Shown piece by piece: positions 52,501-61,975 of a stretch of DNA of 64,000 nucleotides. The DNA comes from Chrysopilus asiliformis (lineage: Eukaryota > Arthropoda > Insecta > Diptera > Rhagionidae), in assembly GCA_964034945.1 (NCBI GenBank), contig OZ035963.1, forward strand, positions 38,632,361-38,696,360, read 5' to 3'. Within the stretch, counting starts at the first letter, position 1. Each line of letters opens with the position of its first letter. The notes below the pieces were generated by a model. That model did no database searches. It saw only the letters and a program-made list of their open reading frames with translations, and was not told where the DNA came from. A program made the position numbers and the translations under genes.

Positions 52501-52951
52501 TTGATAAAAGCAAAGTTGGCAATTCTGGATTCATTTCACTATGGTATGCAAATAAATTTTAGGCTTATGAAAATAGAGAAAGCATTAGTGTTTTTGGCCC
52601 ATTTCTTTATACGGGCTTTTCAAGTAAGGCGCATTCTATGGGATATATTTCTATATATTACTCCCCTAATAATACGTTTTCCGATTCGGCAACCGCATAG
52701 AGTAGGTCGAATTTTTACTTTTACATGCGGCAACGCACAGAAATGTCATTTCCCAAAAAAGTTTGTTTACGATTTAAGCAATTTAAGTATGGAACAAATT
52801 GAAAGTAATTGTTTCGACGATAAACTAATAGAAAAAGTGCAAAACAATGAATTAACTCCAGATTCGTTGCCGTACCCAACTGTCACCGCATCGAACTGTC
52901 AACCGGACGCACGCATGACGGACGCATCGACGTACGATTCAGGTTCTAGCT
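52501..52951 (+). CDS. Unrecognised open frame
   Basis: Open for about 170 codons (52501-53013), of which the last 20 lie in hAT-derived sequence. The part 52690-52950 has a balanced composition (NAQKCHFPKKFVYDLSNLSM, DDKLIEKVQNNELTPDSLPY) unlike the surrounding AT-rich sequence and could be an exon or an old transposon ORF. The start codon is not ATG. I do not recognise it; no splice context was convincing. Confidence 0.3.
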
Positions 52952-53972
52952 TTAACCTCGATGTTGAACAGGCCGATATATCGAGGTATCGATGTTGTTA
53001 TCCACGATGTTAGAACATTACTCTTCATAAAATAACCCGGCCTTTACTCGCGACTATAAAGTCTGTCAGTAGCACAGACTCCAAATGTCAAATTACTGAC
53101 AACGAATTAGAAGACATTTAGCGAACTGGTAGTCAGTTCATTTTCAAAATGACTTCGCTTGCAACACAGCTACAGTCCCTTGTATTTCACAGCCATGAAT
53201 TTTGCTCGTATGCTTCATTATTTTAATTATCTTGTTCCTAGTTAGTCTTCTTTCCCCAGTCTGAGAGTTCTAAAAGCTAAAAAATGAATTAAAACCAGTG
53301 AATTCATATTAATTTAATAGATTTACCTCAAATTCTTCATTTTCCGCCATCTTAGAAGTCTGAAATGTCAAATTACTGGTATGTCTGTACTGACTACAAA
53401 AATTTCCCGTCAGTACAGACTAGTCAGTGCCAGTAAGCATTTACACGAGGCTGTGACAGCGGCTGTGTCAATTCTACAGACGCGTGTAAAGGCTGTGTGT
53501 TATGTATAACAACACTTGGAGACAATAAAATTTGCTACATTTATGTCTTTTACTGCGGCTGTGTCAGGTCTACAGACGCGTGTAAAGGCTGTGTTATGTA
53601 TAACAACACTTGGAGACAATAAAATTTGCTACATTTATGTCTTTTACTAAAACTCCGTATCTTAAGCCGTTATAAAGATATGTCGGTATTTAAAAAAAAA
53701 AAATTTTGCGAATACCTCGAAAACTAACAGGTTTTTAGTGGTTCAACGTATAAAAAGAATTAAAACCGTGTTAATTCTACCTGGGTGCACTTCACCCACA
53801 GTAGAGCATCCGCCAGGTGGCTAAATTATTTATTAAATTTAACTTTTTCAAAACATCGGGAAAACATCAAGGTATCGATGTTTTCAGGACGATGTTTTTT
53901 GACATCAATGTCGCCTTAAAAAAAACTTCGATTTTCGATATATCGAGGTTTTATGAACGATGTTGCATCCCT
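52952..53972. mobile_element. hAT-type MITE family 1, left-truncated copy with insertions
   Basis: Matches 9270-9974 (TTTAACCTCGATGTTGAACA at the left, GATGTTGCATCCCTA at the right end 53972). The first 60 bp and left terminal are missing. About 480 bp of unrelated sequence (53028-53515) interrupts it, and the segment next to it is tandemly duplicated (53457-53648). Confidence 0.75.
53457..53648. repeat. ~96-bp tandem duplication
   Basis: GCGGCTGTGTCA-x(5)-CTACAGACGCG..GACAATAAAATTTGCTACAT..TTTACT occurs twice in a row. The second half is MITE sequence (compare 9612-9650), so the duplication arose after the insertion and spans its border. Confidence 0.85.
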
Positions 53973-53974
53973 AA

Positions 53975-54213
53975 CAGTGCCAAATCCCGACCGAAGTTGA
54001 TAAAAAATTAAGGTCTTTATCTTCCAACTTCCAACTTCCCACTCTGACTTTACTGTGATTGCCTTTAATCGTCGCATTTTTTTGGACGAACAAAATTTTC
54101 AATAATATTCTAAGTTCTTCGCTGTTCAATCAATTGTCTTTACACCAATGTTCTCGTCCTAACAGGCGTCGCATAATTTTCGATCCTCCAAGAGCATTTT
54201 GCAACGTTGTTTT
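53975..54213. other. Short spacer
   Basis: TTCCAACTTCCAACTTCCCA tandem at about 54018; nothing else. Confidence 0.35.
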
Positions 54214-54214
54214 T

Positions 54215-54844
54215 TATACCCGTATGGTGAAACCAAAGGGTATATTAACTATGCCTTACCGTTTGTAACGCCAAGATCCCGTCATCACACAAAAAAATGA
54301 ATTACATCAGTGTGTTTAGAATGATAAACATAACAAAAGCTGTAATTGCCAATCTGGCAATTATTGAAAACCCGTATGGTGATATTCGTATCAAAATGCG
54401 AACAGTTATAACAAAACTCCACTTTGAAGTCAAACTTTCCAATAAGATTTTTTTAAAACTTATTCCAATCGGATTTTGATGTATGGGAGTTTTATGTAGA
54501 ATCATATCCTAAATAACTTGATAAGATGCACCGTTTTTGAGATATTCGCAAAAATAGTTTTTCGTTTCGTTCTAATGGTCCATTTTTGCCCATGAACGAA
54601 CTTAGCCTCGCATTTTACGAAAAACGGATCTGCGCAAAATTTCAAGTCTGTAGCTTAATCCGTGCGCCCGCAATCCGCGCCACAGACGGACGGACAGACG
54701 GACAGACGGACATGCTAAATTCAACTTTTTTTTATCATTCTAAACACACTGGTGGAGTTCATTTTTTAGTGTGATGACGGGATCTTGGCGTTACATACGG
54801 TAAGGCAAATCTAATATACCCTTTGGCTTCACCATACGGGTATA
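54215..54844 (+). repeat. Mini-me-like repeat, composite with inverted tail
   Basis: Starts with a reversed tail (TATACCCGTATGGTGAAACC, 54215-54325) fused to a complete forward copy (54326-54844). The same kind of head-to-head fusion occurs at 19389-19806. Short (GACGGACA) array at 54684-54713. The right end touches the jockey-type RT. Confidence 0.7.
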
Positions 54845-54849
54845 ATTAT

Positions 54850-55305
54850 TTTAAATATTTTTAAGTCGTCCGCATATCCTAGAATTTGAGTATCTTTGAG
54901 AGTCGAGAAGATGTCATTTATGTATAAGGAAGTTACGTCAAATTGTTTAGACAAAACAGTTAAAAATTTAACTTTGAAAGAGCGACCATGCAGGTATGAA
55001 GAAATCCACTTAAGGAAGGAGTCACAAAATCCGATTCTGCTCAATTTGAAAATCAATATGTTATGTGGAAGTTTATCAAACGCTTTGCTAAAATCAGTGT
55101 AAATACAGTGAATTTGATTTCCTTTTTCAATTTCTTTAATACAAATGTTTGTAAATTCAACTAAGTTGGTGGAAGTGGACTTTCCTTTAATAAAACCGTG
55201 CTGGTTTAGCGATAATAAAGATTTACATCTAAAAGACACAGAATCACTTACTAGTGATTCGAAAATTTTGGCTATTGGGGAGAGCTTTGCAATAGGTCTG
55301 TAATT
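54850..55305 (-). pseudogene. Jockey-type RT, 3' part
   Basis: AKLSPIAKIFESLVSDSV, LNQHGFIKGKSTSTNLVEFT, IYTDFSKAFDKLPHNIL (catalytic Asp), LKWISSYLHGRSF, then a deletion across the S/G-V-P-Q-G-S block to LYINDIFSTL and ILGYADDLKIF (YADD intact). It continues the frame of 58520-59492 once the Penelope insertion is removed, ending in YRPI|AKLSP. Cut at 54844 by the mini-me-like repeat. Confidence 0.85.
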
Positions 55306-55436
55306 CCATAATTAAGGACTTTCGGTTTAACCGCGTGAATTTTAAAAAAGAAGTAAAACTTACTTTTTATTTGCCGAGACGTTTCGGTTAGAGCATGTGC
55401 TAACCATGGTCGCTCGAGGACTGGTTCAAGCTTTGC

Positions 55437-57512
55437 TTAAAACATTGGACGGCTTCTCAAATTATAACGGTGCCTGTTGACCGTTTGTTGGCAAACTGTA
55501 CTGATTGTGTCGTCCGGTTTATCGATGGACTTTAACGGTCGCAGCAATTTCAACACAGGATTCCAAGTTTCGGATAATTTTAGGCTGTCATCTCTATTAA
55601 ACGTAGGCCTGCGTTTAATTTCGATTGCTTCTCGAACTAAACGTGGATAATATCGTTTTTCTGTGGCCACGATACGTGCTTGGTCAAAACGTATCCAGTG
55701 ATTTTGACTATTATCCATGGTATGTTCAGCAATAGCCGATGTCTCCTTCTTGTTGTTTTTTATGGCTGAGAGGTGTTCCTGCAACCGCACCGAAATATTC
55801 CGTTTAGTTTGTCCTATGTAGAAGCTGCCACAACTGCAAGGTACCTCATAGACACCGCAATTTTCTAAGGGTATACGATCTTTAGGAGATCTAAGGTACC
55901 CTTTAATTTTTGTAGGTGGTATTTGGATTGTTTTGATGTCTTGTGCTTTGAGTACCTTGCTGATCCTGTCTGACACCCCACGTAAGTATGGAAGAAAAGC
56001 CACTTTTTCGGGATTTCCGCTCTCTGGCTGTAGTGGTTTCTTAGGCGCTTGTTTCCGTTGTTTCTTGTTGTAGCCATTATTCTTCAACACCTCATCTACA
56101 TGTTTCAGTTCGGCATCCAGGTGGTCGGGATCACATATTCGATGCGCCCTGTGAATTAGAGATGAAACCACTGATCTTAAATTCGCAGGACAATGGTGCG
56201 AACTGGCATGTAGGTATTTGTCCGTGTGGGTGTTTTTCCTATAAACCGTGTGTGCGAGTTTACCGTCACTTCTCCTAATGATCCGCACATCCAAAAATGC
56301 TAAAGAACCTTCGGACTCCGATTCCATAGTGAATTTTGTCTTTGGGTGAATCGAATTCAAAAGTGTTAAAAATGGGTCTAGGTATTCTCTTTTTATGATG
56401 CAAAACGTATCATCGACATACCTAAGAAACACTTTTGGTTTTGAGGTGGCTTTCGAAAGTGCTTTCTGCTCAATGTTTTGCATCCACAGATCCGCTACGA
56501 TCGGCGCAATGGGCGAGCCCATGGTCACACCGTTTTTCTGTAGGTAGAATTCGCCATTGAACAAAAAATATCCCGTTGTTAGACAAAATTCTAAGAGTTC
56601 CAGGTAGTTTTCATCTATATCTAAGTCCTGGATCATATCTCTTATTACCGCAATGGAATCGGCTATGGGGACATTAGTGAAAAGAGAAACAACATCGAAA
56701 CTCACCATGATTTCATCCTCTCCAATAGTCAGATCCTTTATCAACTCGACAAAATGACCTGAGTCTCGCACATAAGTTGTGGAAATGCCTATCAGTGGAT
56801 TAAATACCTGGATTAAGGATTTTGCCAAATTATAGGTGGGCGAATTTATTTGGCTTACTATCGGCCGTAACGGTACGTTTTCCTTATGTATTTTAGGCAA
56901 TCCATATAGTTTTGGAGGGATGCAGCAAGCAGGAGTTTTTTCTTTTTTGTTAAGCATTTTTAACGTCCCAATATGCTTCTGTATCAGCTGATTTGTTTTG
57001 CGTACAATTTTCTTGGTAGGATCTGTTTTCACTTTTTCGTAAACATCTCTGTCTGATAACAATTCATTCAGTTTGTTTACATATTCGGCAGTTTCGATCA
57101 CTACTGTTGCATTGCCTTTGTCTGCTGGTAATACAATAAGGCGTTGGTTTTGACGCAGCCGACGTAGAGCTGCCATTCCCCTCCTTGTTGTGTTCCCCAG
57201 TGGGATCTTCGCTTTGCGAATGATAACAGCTGTGTCTTGTCTGATGATGTCCGCTACGTCAGCTGATAATGCATTTCTACGAATACACTCCTCGATACCG
57301 CTGATTAATTTCTCAATCGGAACCTGCGTTGGTGTTGGAGCGAAGTTCAGTCCTTTCGATAGGATGTCAACGGTATCCTCATCTAGTGTCGTCGAAGTTA
57401 AGTTGATGACGGTATTTTGATTCGAGTTATTATCAACTGCTGGTGGTGATGGATGTTGTCTCTTTATTAGTTGTTCGAGTTTTTGTTTTTGGTTTTTAAG
57501 GTTCTTTAGCAT
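55437..57512 (-). CDS. Penelope-like RT with GIY-YIG endonuclease
   Basis: 691 open codons. RT: CCIPPKLYGLPKIHKENVPL, LRPIVSQINSPTYNLAKSL, MVSFDVVSLFTNVPIADS (Asp), NGVTMGSPIAPIVADLWM, FLRYVDDTFCIIK (YVDD), LAFLDVRIIRR. C-terminal GIY-YIG nuclease: NCGVYEVPCSCGSFYIGQTK, RLQEHLSAIKNN with Cys residues, ending NLRSRPMF. All catalytic motifs are intact. The ATG at 57510-57512 comes from the inverted junction (in the other copy these bases encode SLAFLD), so the native 5' end is lost. Target-primed retrotransposition enzyme of the Penelope class. Confidence 0.95.
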   Translation of the reverse strand: MLKNLKNQKQKLEQLIKRQHPSPPAVDNNSNQNTVINLTSTTLDEDTVDILSKGLNFAPTPTQVPIEKLISGIEECIRRNALSADVADIIRQDTAVIIRKAKIPLGNTTRRGMAALRRLRQNQRLIVLPADKGNATVVIETAEYVNKLNELLSDRDVYEKVKTDPTKKIVRKTNQLIQKHIGTLKMLNKKEKTPACCIPPKLYGLPKIHKENVPLRPIVSQINSPTYNLAKSLIQVFNPLIGISTTYVRDSGHFVELIKDLTIGEDEIMVSFDVVSLFTNVPIADSIAVIRDMIQDLDIDENYLELLEFCLTTGYFLFNGEFYLQKNGVTMGSPIAPIVADLWMQNIEQKALSKATSKPKVFLRYVDDTFCIIKREYLDPFLTLLNSIHPKTKFTMESESEGSLAFLDVRIIRRSDGKLAHTVYRKNTHTDKYLHASSHHCPANLRSVVSSLIHRAHRICDPDHLDAELKHVDEVLKNNGYNKKQRKQAPKKPLQPESGNPEKVAFLPYLRGVSDRISKVLKAQDIKTIQIPPTKIKGYLRSPKDRIPLENCGVYEVPCSCGSFYIGQTKRNISVRLQEHLSAIKNNKKETSAIAEHTMDNSQNHWIRFDQARIVATEKRYYPRLVREAIEIKRRPTFNRDDSLKLSETWNPVLKLLRPLKSIDKPDDTISTVCQQTVNRHRYNLRSRPMF

Positions 57513-58342
57513 TTTTGGATGTGCGGATCATTAGGAGAAGTGACGGTAAACTCGCACACACGGTTTATAGGAAAAACACCCACACGGACAAATACCTACA
57601 TGCCAGTTCGCACCATTGTCCTGCGAATTTAAGATCAGTGGTTTCATCTCTAATTCACAGGGCGCATCGAATATGTGATCCCGACCACCTGGATGCCGAA
57701 CTGAAACATGTAGATGAGGTGTTGAAGAATAATGGCTACAACAAGAAACAACGGAAACAAGCGCCTAAGAAACCACTACAGCCAGAGAGCGGAAATCCCG
57801 AAAAAGTGGCTTTTCTTCCATACTTACGTGGGGTGTCAGACAGGATCAGCAAGGTACTCAAAGCACAAGACATCAAAACAATCCAAATACCACCTACAAA
57901 AATTAAAGGGTACCTTAGATCTCCTAAAGATCGTATACCCTTAGAAAATTGCGGTGTCTATGAGGTACCTTGCAGTTGTGGCAGCTTCTACATAGGACAA
58001 ACTAAACGGAATATTTCGGTGCGGTTGCAGGAACACCTCTCAGCCATAAAAAACAACAAGAAGGAGACATCGGCTATTGCTGAACATACCATGGATCAAG
58101 CACGTATCGTGGCCACAGAAAAACGATATTATCCACGTTTAGTTCGAGAAGCAATCGAAATTAAACGCAGGCCTACGTTTAATAGAGATGACAGCCTAAA
58201 ATTATCCGAAACTTGGAATCCTGTGTTGAAATTGCTGCGACCGTTAAAGTCCATCGATAAACCGGACGACACAATCAGTACAGTTTGCCAACAAACGGTC
58301 AACAGGCACCGTTATAATTTGAGAAGCCGTCCAATGTTTTAA
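57502..58342 (+). pseudogene. Penelope-like 3' copy (GIY-YIG part), 5' truncated
   Basis: Starts at GGTTCTTTAGCATTTTTGGA (SLAFLDVRIIRRSDG) and is open to the same end NLRSRPMF at 58342. The protein is identical by eye to the minus-strand copy except for a 10-residue in-frame loss (NSQNHWIRFD) after AEHTMD, at a short GGATCAA/ATGGAT similarity. No RT core and no start codon. Confidence 0.9.
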
Positions 58343-58349
58343 GCAAAGC

Positions 58350-58475
58350 TTGAACCAGTCCTCGAGCGACCATGGTTAGCACATGCTCTAACCGAAACGT
58401 CTCGGCAAATAAAAAGTAAGTTTTACTTCTTTTTTAAAATTCACGCGGTTAAACCGAAAGTCCTTAATTATGGCA
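58350..58475 (+). other. Penelope 3' terminal region with hammerhead-like GAAAC motif
   Basis: Both copies end in TGGTTAGCACATGCTCTAAC-CGAAACGTCTCGG, where GGTTAG pairs with CTAACC, followed by GAAAC. Many Penelope elements carry hammerhead ribozymes of the form CTGATGA-stem-GAAAC. The stem and GAAA are present, but the CTGATGA part is not evident, so this is a degenerate or alternative motif. Confidence 0.35.
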
Positions 58476-58519
58476 TTAAGCAACCGCGAAAGCCTTAAAT
58501 CAATTATAGGTCTGTAATT

Positions 58520-59756
58520 GTCAATACACTCTTTATGGTCAATTTTTATATACAGGTAACATAAAGTACGATTTCCACATGTTCGGAAAAATCCCAGACG
58601 TTAGCGATAAATTAAATAAATAATGAAACGGGACGCTAAGGGACGAAGCACACATTGAAAGCAGACCCGCGGGTAAATTGTCACGTACTATTGAAAAGTC
58701 ATTGTCCAGTTTAGATAATCGATCAGTAATATCAAAAAGGTTAAATTGTATACATGTTATAGGTATACTTAGTGAATTAGTAGGCAAGTCGTTAAAATAA
58801 TTGTAGTCAATGTTACAGTCATTTGAATTAAAATTATTACTAAAGAAGTCACCAAATAAGTTTGTTATAATAGATGGATTATCACTGGACAGTTCTTTAA
58901 AAAGGAAAGTCGAGGGATATTGGCTAGATTTCCTTTTGGATTTAACTAGATTCCAAAAAATTTTTGGGTTTTGTTTAATGTCAGAGATACTCTTGTATAG
59001 ATAACTCGAGTAAGTATTAAAAAGTTTACGAATATTCGAGTATACTTCATAGCCTAATGGGTTCTTGCTTGTATTATATTTGCGCCAAGCTGAGTTGCGG
59101 CGATTACGTAAAGCGCGAATCTCATTGCTGTACCAAAACGGGGAAACACCATTATGATTGTTTCTAATCAATGGGACGAAACTGTGGATTCCTTCAAAAA
59201 TTTTCAAATAAACTTTGTTTAGTGCGCTATTAATATCTAGATCGTTATGAACCAATGCTTCCCAGTCAGTACTACTAAAAAAATTATTTAATTTATCATA
59301 GTTAGTTTTTTTTAAATTATAAGAGAAATTGCTATTCAGATGGGTAGTTTGACATTGATTTTCGATTTGGAAATGAAGTGCTGGATGATGAGGAACTTCC
59401 TCTAATAAAGGAGTATCAGCTCGATGTACCAGAAGGTTGTCAGTATCGGAGAAGAAAATTGGGTCCAACGTCCTGTCAAGGGAATTCGTCACGTGATTGA
59501 CTTATTTTAAGTTCATTGAGAAGAAATTGTCGCAGATCATTATTTCATTGGATGACCTAGCATTACAAATAAGCGATGAACCGTCGTCTGCAGGAACCCA
59601 TTTTAAATTTGGTAGATTGAAATCACCGACGACTAGAACATCATCGTTAGGCGGTTGATTTGAACTAATATCCTCAATCGTAGAAACCATGGATTCGTAT
59701 GTAGTAACTGGACTACCCGGTACGATGTAGACAACAAACAGTATGGCTGCGTTCAT
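58520..59756 (-). pseudogene. Jockey-type ORF2, endonuclease end and RT start
   Basis: VLVVGDFNLPNLKWVPAD (endonuclease Asp/Asn block, 59502-59756, frame break near 59500), then 58539-59492: WYSNEIRALRNRRNSAWRKY, NPKIFWNLVKSKRKS, SGIFPNMWKSYFMLPVYKN, followed out of frame by CIDNYRPI at the Penelope insertion. These are standard landmarks between endonuclease and RT in jockey-like elements. Frameshifts at about 59497 and 58540. The 5' end is cut at 59757 by a hairpin insertion. Confidence 0.85.
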
Positions 59757-59861
59757 AATTGCAGAAATCTATCGCAGTACTGCGCAAAAGTCAGCTGCGC
59801 GCAGACAGTCTGCGCTGCGGCAGACTTTTGGACTGCTTTAGCTGCTGCAGTGCGTTCATAA
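59747..59861. mobile_element. 92-bp hairpin insertion with 11-bp direct repeats
   Basis: GCGTTCATAA at 59748-59757 and 59850-59861 (TGCGTTCATAA) flanks a G/C-rich imperfect hairpin (GCAGACAGTCTGC core, AAAAGTC/GACTTTT arms). It has no coding. Looks like a very short foldback MITE with a 10- to 11-bp duplication, unusual in size. Confidence 0.6.
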
Positions 59862-60019
59862 CCTGGTTGGCTGAGTAAAGAAACAAATAGAGAATCCTTA
59901 TGCAATATCATTTAAACAAAACATTTCTGAATTGTAAAGTCATAAAATTTAAACAAAAATAATTTTTATTCGATTAGAAAATTAAAATCACAATTCATTT
60001 TGTACTTCAATGGTGTTGT
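59862..60019. other. Short AT-rich spacer
   Basis: Nothing recognised between the hairpin and the I-type 3' tail. Confidence 0.35.
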
Positions 60020-60228
60020 ATTCACAAATTAAGTTTATTTATTATTTATTTATTTATTTATTTAACTAATATTCCGCCAAGGGAGCAAACCCATATGGCG
60101 TTACAATTTTGTTATAGTAATTAATTTATGAAACTGTAAGAGTTATTTCATTTTATCTTATTTTTACTTATTCATTTAATCTTATTTTATCATTTAATCT
60201 TTTTTTTTCATTTATTTTTAATAAGAAA

Positions 60229-60732
60229 TTATAAGATATTATACAAATTGTGGCGAGAGAAGTGTTGAAAGAGAGGGCTAGGATGAGGTTGGTCCGGGTC
60301 GAGAAGGATATTTAGTCTGGGAATTCCGTTAGGGAAGGATGACAGGAGTAGTCGACAATCGCGAAGAATATGTAACACAGTTAACGTGGTATTGCAGACC
60401 GAGCATAAAGGTCTGTCAGTCCCTGTTATGTAGTGGCTGTGAGTTGCTCTTGTGTGTCCCAATCTGAGTCTTAGGAGTTTGGTCGACCAATTCCTTGGTA
60501 GATTTCTGTTATATTGTATTTTGGAAGATCGGTTTCTGTGCGTAGCCAGAAAGGTTCCACTTGATGAGATGTTTTCCCAAAAATTGTCCTCTAGTTGCAT
60601 ACGGCTCCATTTAATTAATAGTTCTGGGATATGTGGAACTACATATGGTGAAGGACTCCTAAGGGATAGTTTTGCATAATAGTCTGCTTTTTCGTTCCCT
60701 TCCCAATAATGCCGACATGACTCGGAATCCAT
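60229..60732 (-). pseudogene. ORF2 C-terminus of I-type copy 2
   Basis: After a frameshift near 60710, the frame continues GNEKADYYAKLSLRSP (end of RNase H), RLRLGHTRATHSHYITG, and CSVCNTTLTVLHILRDC (C-x2-C..H..C), ending at 60229. Matches the end of copy 1 in layout. Confidence 0.85.
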
Positions 60733-61960
60733 TCGATATAGATTTGGGGATTATTATGCAACATCGTTCGAATGTGTGAGAGGACCGGAATTGTTGATTT
60801 ACTATTGATGGATTGAATTGCAGCTAGGCAGTCGGTCCAGATTATAGATTTAGTTGCATTCAAGGCGCTGGTTTCCACAGCTTTGAAGATGGCCCATAGT
60901 TCCGCAAAGAATGGAGGGCTAGAAAACGGGAATGTCCCAATGTGAAGTAGCGAGTAAGTAGTACCTTCATTCAGAACGACCGCGAAGCCTGTACCAGTTT
61001 CATCTGTAGATGCATCCGTAAAAAAATTGATGTCGGCTGCAATTTGGTTTTTTAACTCAGAAAACAAAGCTATCCATTCTGCTGAAGATGTGCAATTTTT
61101 CTTTTTATGGTTTAATTTGGAGGAGACTTGGCCAGGGAAGTTAAGGAGGGAAGGAGGAGGGGGATCAAGGGTATTAAGGTTGGGTAAAATGGAAAGGGAA
61201 AATTTAGCTGCTTGCGATAGGGCGCTATTGGGTCGGGTAGCATTGTTGTGGATGATGTTTCGGACAGTGTTATGAAGGGGGCGTTGAGGATAACAAAGAT
61301 CTTTACAAATCATTTTAGTTTGACTTAGCTTAAGGTAGTAATGGGGAGGTCTCATGTTTCTTTCGGCTAAAAGAGGCGCAATTGGTGATGTTCGGAATGC
61401 TCCTGAAGAAATGCGTAGAGTTTCGTTAATAGCAGTTTGGACTTTTCTCAATTGTGATTTATTGGCGCGCGAAAATAGAGGTAAGCAGTAAAAAAGCTTC
61501 CCAATTATAAGAGCTCGAGTTACTGATAATGTTTCGTTAAGCGGGATTCCATTTCTCCTCGTTGAAATGAGTTTTATGAGGTTGTGCAGTCCTTTTAGTC
61601 CTCGAGTAATGTTGTCAAAATGTTGTTTCCATTTTAAATTCCTTGAGAAGGTTACACCCAATATCTTCATTTCAGAAAGAAGCGAGAGGGTGAGTTGCCC
61701 AATCTGTATAGTTTCTGCTGAGCAGTTGCGAATTCTACAGAGGTGAAGGCATTCGGATTTGTTCTCTGATATTTTTGCCCCGTACTGGAGGCACCATTCG
61801 TTGATAGTGTCATTGGTTCTTTGTAGGATGTTAGTTGTATGTGCTATGGAACCGTTTAGAATCAATAAGATATTGTCAGCGTAGAGATAGTGCTTAACCG
61901 AAAGTTGTGCTAGAGAAGTGGACAAGGAATGTGAATAGGAAATAAATAGGGAGGTGGAAA
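60639..61960 (-). pseudogene. ORF2 RT C-terminal half and RNase H, I-type copy 2
   Basis: RT box reads HYLYADNILLIL, so YADD has become YADN. KILGVTFSRNLKWKQHF and FYCLPLFSRANKSQLRK follow. RNase H: FFTDASTDETGTGFAVV, FFAELWAIFKAVETS, IIWTDCLAAIQSI, WIPSHVGI, then the frameshift near 60710. Just upstream, at about 61968-61975, GLPQGSP is interrupted by TAA (GLP-stop-GSPLS). Dead by several independent lesions. Confidence 0.85.
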
Positions 61961-61975
61961 GAGGTGATCCTTAAG

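Larger units (their letters stand above)
55292..58519. mobile_element. Head-to-head pair of Penelope-like elements with one 14-bp duplication
   Basis: ATAGGTCTGTAATT at 55292-55305 and 58506-58519 flanks 3200 bp. The left part (55306-57512, minus) is one Penelope-like element; the right part (57502-58505, plus) is a 3' copy of the same sequence. Arms 55310-56310 and 57502-58475 are nearly identical inverted copies. A single duplication around the pair means they entered as one unit. The right side has 32 extra bp (CATTAAGCAACCGCGAAAGC..) before the duplication. Confidence 0.9.
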
